From positions 2,790,001 to 2,854,000 of the forward strand of contig NZ_CP104285.1 in the NCBI RefSeq assembly GCF_025244905.1: a stretch of 64,000 nucleotides of DNA, written 5' to 3'. The position numbers and the translations under genes are program-made. Of the stretch, positions 51,512-64,000 are shown piece after piece; the stretch's first letter is position 1; each line of letters opens with the position of its first letter. Origin of the DNA: Enterobacter mori. GTDB taxonomy: Bacteria; Pseudomonadota; Gammaproteobacteria; Enterobacterales; Enterobacteriaceae. Under the pieces are notes generated by a model, which worked only from the letters and a program-made list of their open reading frames with translations, was not told where the DNA came from and made no database searches.

Positions 51512-51609
51512 CCATGTAGCTGGCGAACGAACGTTTCCCGCTTCGTTCGCCAGGCATTTCTGCAAAACGTACTCCATACTTGAGTTTCGCGACCTCATGG
51601 AGACGGTGC

Positions 51610-53097
51610 ATGCGCAATCCAACCTTACTGCAATGCTTTCACTGGTATTACCCCGCTGGCGGTGAATTGTGGCGAGAAGTCACGGCTTTAGCCCCTAACC
51701 TCAACGAAATCGGCATTAACATGGTCTGGCTACCTCCGGCGTACAAAGGCGCATCGGGGGGATACTCGGTGGGCTACGACTCTTACGATCTGTTTGATCT
51801 CGGCGAATTCGATCAAAAAGGCAGCGTCGCCACCAAATACGGCGATAAAGCACAGCTGCTGGAGGCCATCGACGCGCTCAAAAGCAACCAGATTGCCGTG
51901 CTGCTGGATGTGGTGGTCAACCACAAAATGGGGGCGGACGAGAAGGAGCCTGTTCGCGTCCAGCGCGTTAATGAACAGGATCGCACCCAAATCGAAGAAG
52001 AAGTCATCGAGTGTGAAGCCTGGACGCGCTACACCTTCCCTGCCCGCGCCGGGAAATACTCGCAGTTCATCTGGGATTACAAATGCTTCAGCGGCATCGA
52101 TCACATCGAAAACCCCGATGAAGACAACATCTTTAAAATCGTCAACGACTATACCGATGAAGGCTGGAATGACCAGGTCGATGACGAAATGGGGAATTTC
52201 GACTACCTGATGGGCGAGAACATTGATTATCGCAATCGCGCCGTCACCGAGGAGATCAAATACTGGGCGCGCTGGGTGATGGAGCAAACGCAGTGTGACG
52301 GTTTTCGTCTGGATGCGGTAAAACACATTCCGGCCTGGTTTTATAAGGAGTGGATTGAGCACGTGCAGGAGGTGGCGCCGCAGCCGCTGTTTGTTGTCGC
52401 GGAATACTGGTCGCACGAGGTGGATAAACTGCAGAACTACATCAATCAGGTAGACGGCAAAACCATGCTGTTTGATGCGCCGTTGCAGATGAAGTTCCAC
52501 GAGGCGTCGCGTCAGGGGCGCGACTATGACATGAGCCAGATCTTCACCGGCACGCTGGTGGAAGCCGATCCGTTCCATGCGGTAACGCTGGTTGCCAACC
52601 ACGATACCCAACCCCTGCAGGCACTTGAAGCCCCGGTGGAAGCCTGGTTTAAACCGCTCGCCTATGCGTTAATTCTGCTACGCGAAAACGGCGTGCCGAG
52701 CGTGTTCTATCCGGACCTCTTCGGTGCCAGCTACGACGATACCGGCGGTGACGGTGAGACATACCATATTGATATGCCCGTGATTGAACAACTGCATGAG
52801 CTGATCCTTGCCCGCCAGCGTTTTGCCCACGGTATTCAGACGCTGTTTTTTGATCATCCTAACTGTATCGCATTCAGCCGCAGCGGGACCGACGACGCGC
52901 CGGGTTGCGTGGTGGTCCTTTCCAATGGCGATGACGGGGAAAAAGTGATTTGTCTGGGAGAGAATTACGGCAATAAAACCTGGCGTGATTTTCTGGGCAA
53001 CCGCGAGGAAACCGTGACCACGGCGGCGGATGGTGAAGGGACGTTCTTCTGTAACGGGGGAAGCGTCAGCGTGTGGGTAATAGAGGATACGCTTTAG
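51610..53097 (+). CDS. amyA: Cytoplasmic alpha-amylase AmyA
   Basis: This 495-residue GH13 enzyme hydrolyses internal alpha-1,4 bonds of malto-oligosaccharides in the cytoplasm; no signal peptide is present. The catalytic residues are in GFRLDAVKH (nucleophile Asp), FVVAEYW (acid Glu) and LVANHDTQ (third Asp), with the conserved [13 protein letters not shown] 51610 ([15 protein letters not shown]) matches E. coli AmyA; the frame starts 10 codons earlier at a TTG without similarity. It follows fliT, as in E. coli. Confidence 0.96.
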   Translation: MRNPTLLQCFHWYYPAGGELWREVTALAPNLNEIGINMVWLPPAYKGASGGYSVGYDSYDLFDLGEFDQKGSVATKYGDKAQLLEAIDALKSNQIAVLLDVVVNHKMGADEKEPVRVQRVNEQDRTQIEEEVIECEAWTRYTFPARAGKYSQFIWDYKCFSGIDHIENPDEDNIFKIVNDYTDEGWNDQVDDEMGNFDYLMGENIDYRNRAVTEEIKYWARWVMEQTQCDGFRLDAVKHIPAWFYKEWIEHVQEVAPQPLFVVAEYWSHEVDKLQNYINQVDGKTMLFDAPLQMKFHEASRQGRDYDMSQIFTGTLVEADPFHAVTLVANHDTQPLQALEAPVEAWFKPLAYALILLRENGVPSVFYPDLFGASYDDTGGDGETYHIDMPVIEQLHELILARQRFAHGIQTLFFDHPNCIAFSRSGTDDAPGCVVVLSNGDDGEKVICLGENYGNKTWRDFLGNREETVTTAADGEGTFFCNGGSVSVWVIEDTL

Positions 53098-53104
53098 TAA
53101 CAAT

Positions 53105-53132
53105 GCCGGGTGGCGGCTTCGCCTTACCCGGC
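53105..53132. repeat. REP unit on the amyA side of the IS element
   Basis: One 28-bp REP arm (GCCGGGTGGC to ACCCGGC) is identical to the arm at 11271-11298. It pairs with the arm at 54343-54369; the two were a single BIME before the IS inserted between them. Confidence 0.9.
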
Positions 53133-53160
53133 CTACGGGACGGTACTTTTGTAGATACTG

Positions 53161-54325
<1,165 letters not shown>

Positions 54326-54342
54326 CGGGAGGATAATACAAG

Positions 54343-54369
54343 GCCGGGTAAGCGTCAGCGCCACCCGGC
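54343..54369. repeat. REP unit on the yedD side of the IS element
   Basis: This 27-bp REP arm is identical to the arm at 11322-11348 and is the inverted partner of 53105-53132. The IS inserted at its linker-side edge. Confidence 0.9.
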
Positions 54370-54378
54370 AAAAAACGG

Positions 54379-54792
54379 CTAAGGAAGTTTACTCTCCAGC
54401 GGATTTTTGCTCAGGTAATTCGCACACTCTAGCGTTGGACGATCCACTTTTTGCAGTTCCATACCATCATACTCAAGCGTTGCGCCATCACGCTCCAGCG
54501 GATAGATATCCAGCTTGCTGGTCACGTTGTAGTAATCATCCGAACGCAGCATAATCTTGCCCGGCACCGCCACCACGCGCTGCCATTGACGGCAATCCAG
54601 CGTATCGCCCTCTTCCGTCACCACCAGCGTGGCAATCGCCTCCGGGCTCACCATCTTGCTTTGAGGCCCTTTTGACTGCCAGTACCCTGCCAGATGCGAC
54701 GGTACAGGATGCTTGATGACTTCCTGATAATTATCAACCTGAACACAGCCGGTTAACGCCAGAAGCGCACCCACAATTGCTATTTTTTTCAT
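54379..54792 (-). CDS. yedD: YedD family lipoprotein
   Basis: This 137-residue lipoprotein has a signal peptide with lipobox ALTGC (MKKIAIVGALLALTGCVQVD, Cys16). It resembles E. coli YedD (LAGYWQSKGPQSKMVSPEAI). ATG 54792 is preferred, with AGGAAAG upstream; tandem ATG codons make one residue uncertain. In E. coli yedE and yedF lie between yedD and fliE; here fliE is next. The function is unknown. Confidence 0.88.
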   Translation of the reverse strand: MKKIAIVGALLALTGCVQVDNYQEVIKHPVPSHLAGYWQSKGPQSKMVSPEAIATLVVTEEGDTLDCRQWQRVVAVPGKIMLRSDDYYNVTSKLDIYPLERDGATLEYDGMELQKVDRPTLECANYLSKNPLESKLP

Positions 54793-54867
54793 CATCTTTC
54801 CTGCGTGGGAAGAAAAAAATATTGTGGCATTAAAGCGGTATGGGTGCCAGCGCAAGATCGGCAGGTT

Positions 54868-55182
54868 TTACACCTGCATGGACATCACGTCCTGATAGGC
54901 CGATACCAGCTTATTCCGCACCTGGAGGCCCATCTGCAGAGATACCGACGCTTTTTGCAGATCGGCCATCACATCATTGAGCGCCACGCCCGGCTCACCG
55001 AGCGTAAATTTTTCCGCCTGCGTCCGGGCGGCGTTCTGCTTGTCGCTGATACGGTCAAGCGCGGCGTGCAGTTGCCCCGCAAAGCTGATGGTTGAAGGTT
55101 CATCCATCACGTTCTGATTACGCGCCGTCATTGCCGTTGCCTGCAGCTGACTGATGACCCCTTCAATGCCCTGTATAGCCAT
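54868..55182 (-). CDS. fliE: Flagellar hook-basal body protein FliE
   Basis: This 104-residue rod/MS-ring adaptor protein contains [20 protein letters not shown] and the C-terminal helix [20 protein letters not shown] shared with rod proteins. It is a single-gene unit divergent from fliF; the shared region carries an FlhDC-type box. The length equals that of E. coli FliE. Confidence 0.96.
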   Translation of the reverse strand: MAIQGIEGVISQLQATAMTARNQNVMDEPSTISFAGQLHAALDRISDKQNAARTQAEKFTLGEPGVALNDVMADLQKASVSLQMGLQVRNKLVSAYQDVMSMQV

Positions 55183-55238
55183 GACTTTCCCCTGGATGGA
55201 TTTTTACGCGGTCAAGACTAACAGCTTGTCAATCAGAT

Positions 55239-55255
55239 AATGGCGGTAAATAGCG
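55239..55255. promoter_or_regulatory. FlhDC box between fliE and fliF
   Basis: AATGGCGGTAAATAGCG closely matches the FlhD4C2 half-site AATGGCAGAAATAGCG, with one extra base. A weaker inverted partner lies about 12 bp downstream (GGTTATTTGACGCATA). It probably activates the divergent class 2 fliE and fliF-K units. Confidence 0.65.
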
Positions 55256-55410
55256 TTAAAAAACCAGGTTATTTGACGCATAGAAAATCCCGAATCATCA
55301 AATAATGGCAGGGCCATCAATATGGAACTTTTGTCGTGTTTGCCGACCCGGGAGTCAGTTTTGTTTCTCTACACGAATAACGTAAACCACCAGGATTTAA
55401 GAGGTGCGCA

Positions 55411-58768
<3,358 letters not shown>

Positions 58769-58769
<1 letters not shown>

Positions 58770-60139
58770 TGACCGCACGCCTTACCCGCTGGCTCAACAC
58801 GCTCGATAACTTTGAAACGAAGATGGCGCAACTGCCATCCGTTCGTCGTTATGGACGTCTGACCCGCGCCACCGGCCTGGTGCTGGAAGCGACGGGCCTG
58901 CAGCTTCCGCTGGGTGCCACCTGCGTTATTGAGCGTCAGGACGGGCTGGAAATGCGTGAGGTCGAAAGTGAAGTGGTCGGATTTAACGGCCAGCGCCTGT
59001 TCCTGATGCCGCTCGAAGAGGTGGAAGGCATTCTGCCCGGCGCGCGCGTCTACGCGAAAAACAGTTCAGGCGACGGTCTGCAAAGCGGCAAGCAGTTACC
59101 GCTTGGGCCAGCGCTGCTGGGGCGCGTGCTGGACGGCAGCGGCAAGCCGCTCGACGGCCTGCCCTCGCCGGACACCACCGAAACCGGGGCGCTGATCACC
59201 CAGCCGTTCAACCCGCTGCAGCGTACCCCCATTGAGCACGTGCTGGATACCGGCGTACGCCCGATTAACGCCCTGCTGACCGTGGGACGTGGACAACGTA
59301 TGGGCCTGTTCGCCGGGTCCGGCGTGGGGAAATCCGTCCTGCTCGGCATGATGGCGCGCTATACCCAGGCCGATGTGATCGTTGTGGGGCTGATTGGCGA
59401 GCGTGGACGCGAAGTCAAAGACTTCATCGAAAATATCCTGGGTGCGGAAGGTCGCGCCCGCTCGGTGGTTATCGCCGCCCCGGCGGATGTATCACCATTA
59501 CTGCGTATGCAGGGTGCCGCCTACGCGACCCGCATCGCCGAAGATTTTCGCGATCGCGGTCAGCACGTTTTGCTGATCATGGACTCCCTGACCCGTTACG
59601 CGATGGCGCAGCGTGAAATCGCGCTCGCTATCGGTGAGCCTCCGGCCACCAAAGGTTATCCGCCTTCGGTATTCGCCAAGCTCCCGGCGCTGGTCGAACG
59701 CGCGGGGAACGGCATCAGCGGCGGCGGCTCGATCACCGCATTCTATACGGTGCTGACCGAGGGCGATGACCAGCAGGATCCGATTGCCGACTCTGCGCGT
59801 GCGATCCTCGACGGTCACATTGTGCTGTCGCGCCGTCTGGCCGAAGCGGGGCATTACCCGGCGATTGATATTGAAGCATCCATCAGCCGCGCAATGACGG
59901 CGCTGATAACCGAGAAGCACTACGCCCGCGTGCGTAACTTCAAACAACTGCTCTCCAGCTTCCAGCGCAACCGCGATCTGGTGAGCGTTGGGGCGTATGC
60001 CAAAGGCAGCGATCCGATGCTCGACAAAGCGATTGCGCTCTGGCCGCAGCTGGAGGCGTTTTTGCAACAAGGCATTTTTGAACGCGCCGACTGGGAAGAC
60101 TCAATCCAGGCTCTGGATCTGATTTTCCCGCAGGTGTAA
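58769..60139 (+). CDS. fliI: Flagellum-specific ATP synthase FliI
   Basis: This 456-residue hexameric ATPase drives flagellar protein export. Walker A is [20 protein letters not shown], followed by [17 protein letters not shown] and Walker [18 protein letters not shown]. The start at 58769 overlaps the fliH stop and gives [16 protein letters not shown], as in E. coli; the frame runs 10 codons further upstream inside fliH. Confidence 0.97.
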
Positions 60140-60160
60140 CACAGGTGGAGGGCGAAGGTC

Positions 60161-60604
60161 ATGGCGCAAAACAGCGCGTTATCAACGCTAAAAGATCTGG
60201 CTGAAAAAGAAGTTGATGATGCCGCACTGCAGCTCGGCGCAATGCGACGCGGGTGCCAGCAGGCTGAAGAGCAACTGAAGATGTTAATCGACTATCAGCA
60301 TGAATATCGCACCAACCTGAATACCGATATGACGCAGGGCATTGGCAGCCAGCGCTGGATCAACTATCAGCAGTTTATCCAGACGCTGGAAAAGGCGATT
60401 GAACAACACCGCCTGCAGCTTAACCAGTGGACCGAAAAAGTGGATACCGCGCTCAACTTCTGGCGCGAGAAAAAACAGCGGCTGCAGGCCTGGCAAACGC
60501 TACAGGACCGACAGGTCGCGGCGTCAACCCTGGCGGAAAACCGCCTGGATCAGAAGAAAATGGATGAGTTTGCCCAGCGCGCATCAATGAGGAAACCGGA
60601 ATGA
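60161..60604 (+). CDS. fliJ: Flagellar export chaperone FliJ
   Basis: This 147-residue coiled-coil protein is the central stalk of the FliI ring and an escort of export chaperones. It is rich in Gln, Glu, Lys and Leu with no fold break. It lies 21 bp after fliI, has a GGAGGG ribosome site and overlaps fliK by 4 bp. Confidence 0.95.
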   Translation: MAQNSALSTLKDLAEKEVDDAALQLGAMRRGCQQAEEQLKMLIDYQHEYRTNLNTDMTQGIGSQRWINYQQFIQTLEKAIEQHRLQLNQWTEKVDTALNFWREKKQRLQAWQTLQDRQVAASTLAENRLDQKKMDEFAQRASMRKPE

Positions 60605-61830
60605 TCACACTGCAACAACTGCTGATGACCGACAGCGACCTGTCAGGCGGCACGCAAACGGGGAAAGGCGCCGAGGATGCGCAAGACTTTCTTTCTCTGC
60701 TGGCGGGCGCGTTGACCGATGCGACCGGTCAGGGCAAAGATGCGCCGCTGACCCTGGCTGATTTGAAAGCCGCTGGCAGCAAGCTGTCCAGGGTGGCGCA
60801 GCAGGAAACAGGCGAGACCACCCTGCAGGCCAAAATTGCCGACCTGCTCTCACGCCAGGAGACGCTAACCGCCGACGATGACGCGGCGAAAACCACTGCG
60901 CTGCAAACGCTGGTGTCCGGGCTGATGCCGACGACCAACGGTGATGCGTTAAAGACGCTGACGCACGCGTCCGCAAAAGATGACGGCAAAACCGATCTCA
61001 GCGAAGACGAACTCGCGGGGCTCAGCGCGCTGATGGCGATGTTGCCGCACCAGCAGACGACAACACCCGTGACGACGCAGGCAACCCATGTCGACGGCGT
61101 TGCCGCTCAGGCATCCCTCACCTCCGCACTTCCGCAAACGCTGAAAAACGTGTTGCCCGGCAAAGATAATAGCCAGACTCAGGCGGCGTCTCAGCCTGTG
61201 GCACAAACGGCTGACGCTGCTCTTCCCGCCAGCGTACCCGTGACGCCTGCGGTCGCGGCGGCGGCTGAGAAACAGGACATCGCGAGCAGCGCGTCGTCAT
61301 CGTCAACCTCGCCCACCGCAACCCTGGCACCGATCCTCAGCAGCCACGCGTCCTCACAGCCTGCTGCAACCGTTGCCACCGCGCCGGTACTGAGCCAGCC
61401 GCTCGGCACCAGCGAATGGCAGCAGACGCTGAGCCAGCACATCACGCTGTTCACGAAGCAAGGCCAGCAGACCGCTGAGCTGCGCCTGCACCCGGAAGAC
61501 CTGGGCCAGGTGCAAATCTCGCTTAAACTGGATGATAACCAGGCACAGCTGCAGATGGTGTCTCCGCACAGCCACGTGCGCGCGGCGCTGGAGGCGGCAC
61601 TGCCGGTCTTACGCACCTCTCTGGCGGAAAGCGGCATTCAGCTTTCGCAGAGTAGCGTCAGCAGCGAGAGCTTCGCTGGACAGCAGCAATCCTCATCACA
61701 GCAGCAACAGCAGGCTTCCCGCTCGGGCCAGCACGGCGCGTTCAATGAAGAGAGTGATGAGTTATTGCCGACCCCTGCCGCCCTGCAATCCGCCGCGCGC
61801 GGAAATGGCGCAGTGGATATCTTCGCCTAA
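60601..61830 (+). CDS. fliK: Flagellar hook-length control protein FliK
   Basis: This 409-residue secreted ruler protein has an N-terminal export and hook-measuring region, a long Ala/Thr/Ser/Gln-rich middle (about 60-270) and a conserved C-terminal switch domain with [21 protein letters not shown] Gln/Ser-rich tail follows. It is slightly longer than E. coli FliK (375), the difference lying in the low-complexity middle. It is the last gene of fliFGHIJK. Confidence 0.94.
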   Translation: MITLQQLLMTDSDLSGGTQTGKGAEDAQDFLSLLAGALTDATGQGKDAPLTLADLKAAGSKLSRVAQQETGETTLQAKIADLLSRQETLTADDDAAKTTALQTLVSGLMPTTNGDALKTLTHASAKDDGKTDLSEDELAGLSALMAMLPHQQTTTPVTTQATHVDGVAAQASLTSALPQTLKNVLPGKDNSQTQAASQPVAQTADAALPASVPVTPAVAAAAEKQDIASSASSSSTSPTATLAPILSSHASSQPAATVATAPVLSQPLGTSEWQQTLSQHITLFTKQGQQTAELRLHPEDLGQVQISLKLDDNQAQLQMVSPHSHVRAALEAALPVLRTSLAESGIQLSQSSVSSESFAGQQQSSSQQQQQASRSGQHGAFNEESDELLPTPAALQSAARGNGAVDIFA

Positions 61831-61844
61831 ACGCCAGAGGTAGC

Positions 61845-61899
61845 GTGATTATTCCCGTCTTTTCCACGCTTTGAGATAAGGCGGACACGGGATAATCAC
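61845..61899. promoter_or_regulatory. Inverted repeat upstream of fliL
   Basis: GTGATTAT(T)CCCGT at 61845-61858 and ACGGGATAATCAC at 61887-61899 form a 13-bp inverted repeat with one bulged base and 28 bases between. It fills most of the 106-bp gap between fliK and fliL. It could be a terminator/processing hairpin for fliF-K or an operator of fliL; it does not match the FlhDC box. Confidence 0.5.
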
Positions 61900-61936
61900 C
61901 CTATTAAGCTGTACCGAAACAGGAAGCTCGTATCAG

Positions 61937-62407
61937 ATGACTGACTCCGCTATCACCAAAAAAAGTAAGCGCTCCATCTGGATCCCGCTGTTGGTGTTGA
62001 TCACGCTCGCCGCCTGCGCTACCGCGGGCTATAGTTACTGGCGTATGCAGCAGGAACCGACTGCCGCTGCTGCCAAAGCTGAAGCGCCACCGCCTCCGGC
62101 TCCCGTGTTCTTCCCGCTGGACACCTTCACCGTCAACCTGGGTGATGCGGATCGTGTGCTTTATGTTGGCATTACGCTGCGCCTGAAAGACGAAGCGACT
62201 CGTTCTCGTCTGAACGATTATCTTCCTGAAGTGCGTAGCCGTCTGCTGCTGCTGTTCTCTCGTCAGGACGCTTCGACGCTCGCTACCGATGACGGTAAGC
62301 AAAAACTGGTCGACGCCATCAAACAGACGCTGTCGACCCCGCTGGTAAACGGCCAACCTAAGCAGGAAGTCACTGACGTTCTGTATACAGCCTTCATTCT
62401 GCGGTAA
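61937..62407 (+). CDS. fliL: Flagellar basal-body stator-associated protein FliL
   Basis: This 156-residue protein has one N-terminal membrane helix (about 15-37, [20 protein letters not shown]), a Pro/Ala linker and a periplasmic stomatin-like domain ending YTAFILR. It surrounds the stator and supports high torque. It heads fliLMNO(PQR) and lies 4 bp before fliM. Confidence 0.95.
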   Translation: MTDSAITKKSKRSIWIPLLVLITLAACATAGYSYWRMQQEPTAAAAKAEAPPPPAPVFFPLDTFTVNLGDADRVLYVGITLRLKDEATRSRLNDYLPEVRSRLLLLFSRQDASTLATDDGKQKLVDAIKQTLSTPLVNGQPKQEVTDVLYTAFILR

Positions 62408-62411
62408 CGAC

Positions 62412-63416
62412 ATGGGCGACAGTATTCTTTCTCAGGCAGAAATCGATGCGCTGCTCAACGGCGACAGCGATAAAAGTGATGATCCGCAACCGGGTCTGAG
62501 CGGCGACGACAATATTCGCCCCTATGACCCGAATACCCAGCGTCGCGTGGTACGTGAACGTCTGCAGGCGCTGGAGATCATCAACGAACGTTTTGCGCGT
62601 CAGTTCCGTATGGGGCTGTTTAACCTGCTGCGTCGTAGCCCGGATATCACCGTCGGCGCGATCCGCATTCAGCCGTATCATGAGTTTGCCCGCAACCTGC
62701 CGGTGCCAACCAACCTTAACCTGATCCATCTGAAGCCGCTGCGCGGCACCGGTCTGGTGGTGTTTTCACCAAGCCTGGTGTTCATTGCGGTGGATAACCT
62801 GTTCGGCGGCGACGGGCGTTTCCCGACCAAAGTGGAAGGCCGCGAGTTTACCCATACCGAGCAGCGCGTCATTAACCGCATGCTGAAGCTGGCGCTGGAA
62901 TCCTATAGCGACGCGTGGAAGGCGATTAACCCGCTGGAAGTGGAGTACGTCCGTTCCGAGATGCAGGTGAAATTTACCAATATCACCACCTCGCCGAACG
63001 ATATCGTCGTTAACACGCCGTTCCATGTTGAAATCGGCAACCTGACCGGTGAGTTCAACATCTGCCTGCCGTTCAGCATGATCGAACCGCTGCGCGAGCT
63101 GCTGGTGAACCCGCCGCTGGAGAACTCGCGCCACGAAGATCAGAACTGGCGTGAAAACCTGGTCCGCCAGGTTCAGCATTCGCAGCTGGAGCTGGTGGCG
63201 AGCTTTGCCGATATTCCGCTGCGGTTATCTCAGATCCTGAAATTACAACCCGGCGACGTTTTGCCGATAGAAAAACCCGACCGCATTATTGCCCATGTGG
63301 ATGGTGTCCCCGTGCTGACCAGTCAGTACGGCACAATTAACGGCCAGTATGCGTTACGCGTTGAGCACTTGATCAACCCGATATTGAATTCGCTGAATGA
63401 GGAACAGCCCAAATGA
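62412..63416 (+). CDS. fliM: Flagellar motor switch protein FliM
   Basis: This 334-residue C-ring protein binds phospho-CheY through its N-terminal helix (DSILSQAEIDALLN). A CheC-like middle domain with the GGXG-like VDNLFGGDGRFPTK and a C-terminal SpoA domain follow. The stop overlaps the fliN start as ATGA. Confidence 0.97.
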   Translation: MGDSILSQAEIDALLNGDSDKSDDPQPGLSGDDNIRPYDPNTQRRVVRERLQALEIINERFARQFRMGLFNLLRRSPDITVGAIRIQPYHEFARNLPVPTNLNLIHLKPLRGTGLVVFSPSLVFIAVDNLFGGDGRFPTKVEGREFTHTEQRVINRMLKLALESYSDAWKAINPLEVEYVRSEMQVKFTNITTSPNDIVVNTPFHVEIGNLTGEFNICLPFSMIEPLRELLVNPPLENSRHEDQNWRENLVRQVQHSQLELVASFADIPLRLSQILKLQPGDVLPIEKPDRIIAHVDGVPVLTSQYGTINGQYALRVEHLINPILNSLNEEQPK

Positions 63417-63826
63417 GTGACATGAACAATCCGTCCGATGAAAACAGCGGAGCACTGGACGATCTGTGGGCTGACGCGTTAAACGAGCAAAAGACAACCC
63501 CGACGAAAAGCGCGGCGGACGCGGTATTCCAGCAGCTGGGCGGCGGCGACGTCAGCGGCACGCTGCAGGATATCGACCTGATCATGGATATCCCGGTTAA
63601 GCTGACGGTTGAGCTGGGCCGCACCCGTATGACCATTAAAGAGCTGCTGCGCCTGACGCAGGGTTCCGTGGTCGCCCTTGACGGCCTGGCCGGTGAGCCG
63701 CTGGATATTCTGATCAACGGTTATCTGATTGCTCAGGGTGAAGTGGTGGTGGTTGCTGATAAGTACGGCGTACGCATCACCGACATCATTACGCCATCCG
63801 AACGTATGCGTCGTCTGAGCCGTTAA
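63413..63826 (+). CDS. fliN: Flagellar motor switch protein FliN
   Basis: This 137-residue C-ring protein ends in a SpoA domain (LIMDIPVKLTVELGRTRMTI, GEVVVVADKYGVRITDIITP). It forms the base of the rotor with FliM and helps dock FliH. It is followed by fliO after 2 bp. Confidence 0.97.
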   Translation: MSDMNNPSDENSGALDDLWADALNEQKTTPTKSAADAVFQQLGGGDVSGTLQDIDLIMDIPVKLTVELGRTRMTIKELLRLTQGSVVALDGLAGEPLDILINGYLIAQGEVVVVADKYGVRITDIITPSERMRRLSR

Positions 63827-63828
63827 GC

Positions 63829-64000
63829 ATGAAAACCCAGGCAACAATGTCCCAACCCTCCGCGGTACCTGGCTCACCGCTGCTCCAGGTGAGCGGTGCC
63901 CTGTTCGGCATTATTGCCTTCATTCTTATTGCGGCCTGGCTGGCTAAGCGCTTTGGTCTGGCGGGCAAAACCGCCGGGACTCGCGGCCTGAAGGTCAGCG
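63829..64000 (+). CDS. fliO: Flagellar export apparatus protein FliO (N-terminal part)
   Basis: The first 57 codons are present before the window ends. They begin MKTQATMSQPSAVPG, then a membrane helix LFGIIAFILIAAWLAKRF, the normal single-span start of FliO, which helps assemble the FliP export gate. A second ATG at codon 7 is an alternative start. Confidence 0.9.
   Translation, partial: MKTQATMSQPSAVPGSPLLQVSGALFGIIAFILIAAWLAKRFGLAGKTAGTRGLKVS

Overview
The window is chromosomal DNA from a member of the Enterobacteriaceae, most like Enterobacter or a close relative. Nearly every gene has a recognisable E. coli K-12 counterpart in the same relative order (cheB to motA, flhDC, uspC, otsAB, araFGH, ftnB-yecJ-azuC-yecR-ftnA-tyrP-yecA, the leuZ-cysT-glyW tRNAs, pgsA-uvrC-uvrY, sdiA, the fliY/tcy cluster, fliAZ, fliC/fliDST, amyA, yedD, fliE, fliF to fliO). 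Several accessory insertions break that order. The genus call is inference from synteny and protein similarity as I remember it; no search was run.

Layout. 1-9563: the chemotaxis genes cheB (cut by the window edge), cheR, tap and tar on the minus strand, then a five-gene Csu-type chaperone-usher pilus operon. 9564-11348: a C4-dicarboxylate/amino-acid symporter gene on the plus strand with a perfect CRP site upstream and a REP pair downstream. 11355-16775: cheW, cheA, motB, motA and the flagellar master regulator flhCD. 16776-24812: a long flhD leader/promoter with a perfect CRP site, uspC, trehalose synthesis (otsBA), high-affinity arabinose import (araFGH) and a DJ-1/PfpI protein. 24813-32089: ferritin-like ftnB, a Dcu transporter, yecJ, the 27-codon azuC gene, a RpiB/LacA-like isomerase, yecR, ftnA, tyrP and yecA. 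32090-37522: a complete branched-chain amino-acid ABC operon (liv-like) that E. coli lacks here. 37541-42620: three tRNAs, pgsA, uvrC, uvrY, yecF and sdiA. 42844-46177: cystine/cysteine import and D-cysteine breakdown. 46264-51511: fliZ, fliA, fliC and fliDST. 51610-54792: amyA, an IS110-family element inside a REP pair, and yedD. 54868-64000: fliE and the fliF-K and fliL-O operons, running off the window in fliO.

How the genes work together. FlhDC (class 1) switches on the hook-basal-body operons (fliE, fliF-K, fliL onward) and fliA. Sigma-28 (FliA) then reads flagellin, cap, motor and chemotaxis genes. Clear sigma-28 promoters are visible before tar, fliC and fliD. The perfect CRP sites before flhDC, azuC and the symporter tie motility and C4/amino-acid uptake to carbon status.

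The most striking item is the 1188-bp IS110-family element at 53153-54340. Its transposase carries all the DEDD and Ser residues of the IS621 type. Its 193-bp left end encodes a recognisable bridge RNA whose two target guides can be read directly and match the sequence on both sides of the insertion, while its donor guides match the element's own ends. A second, unoccupied perfect target is present in the REP pair at 11292-11304. Other notable points are the Csu-plus-symporter block that separates the motA-cheW operon from tar-cheB, and the intact AzuC small protein with its own terminator and CRP site.
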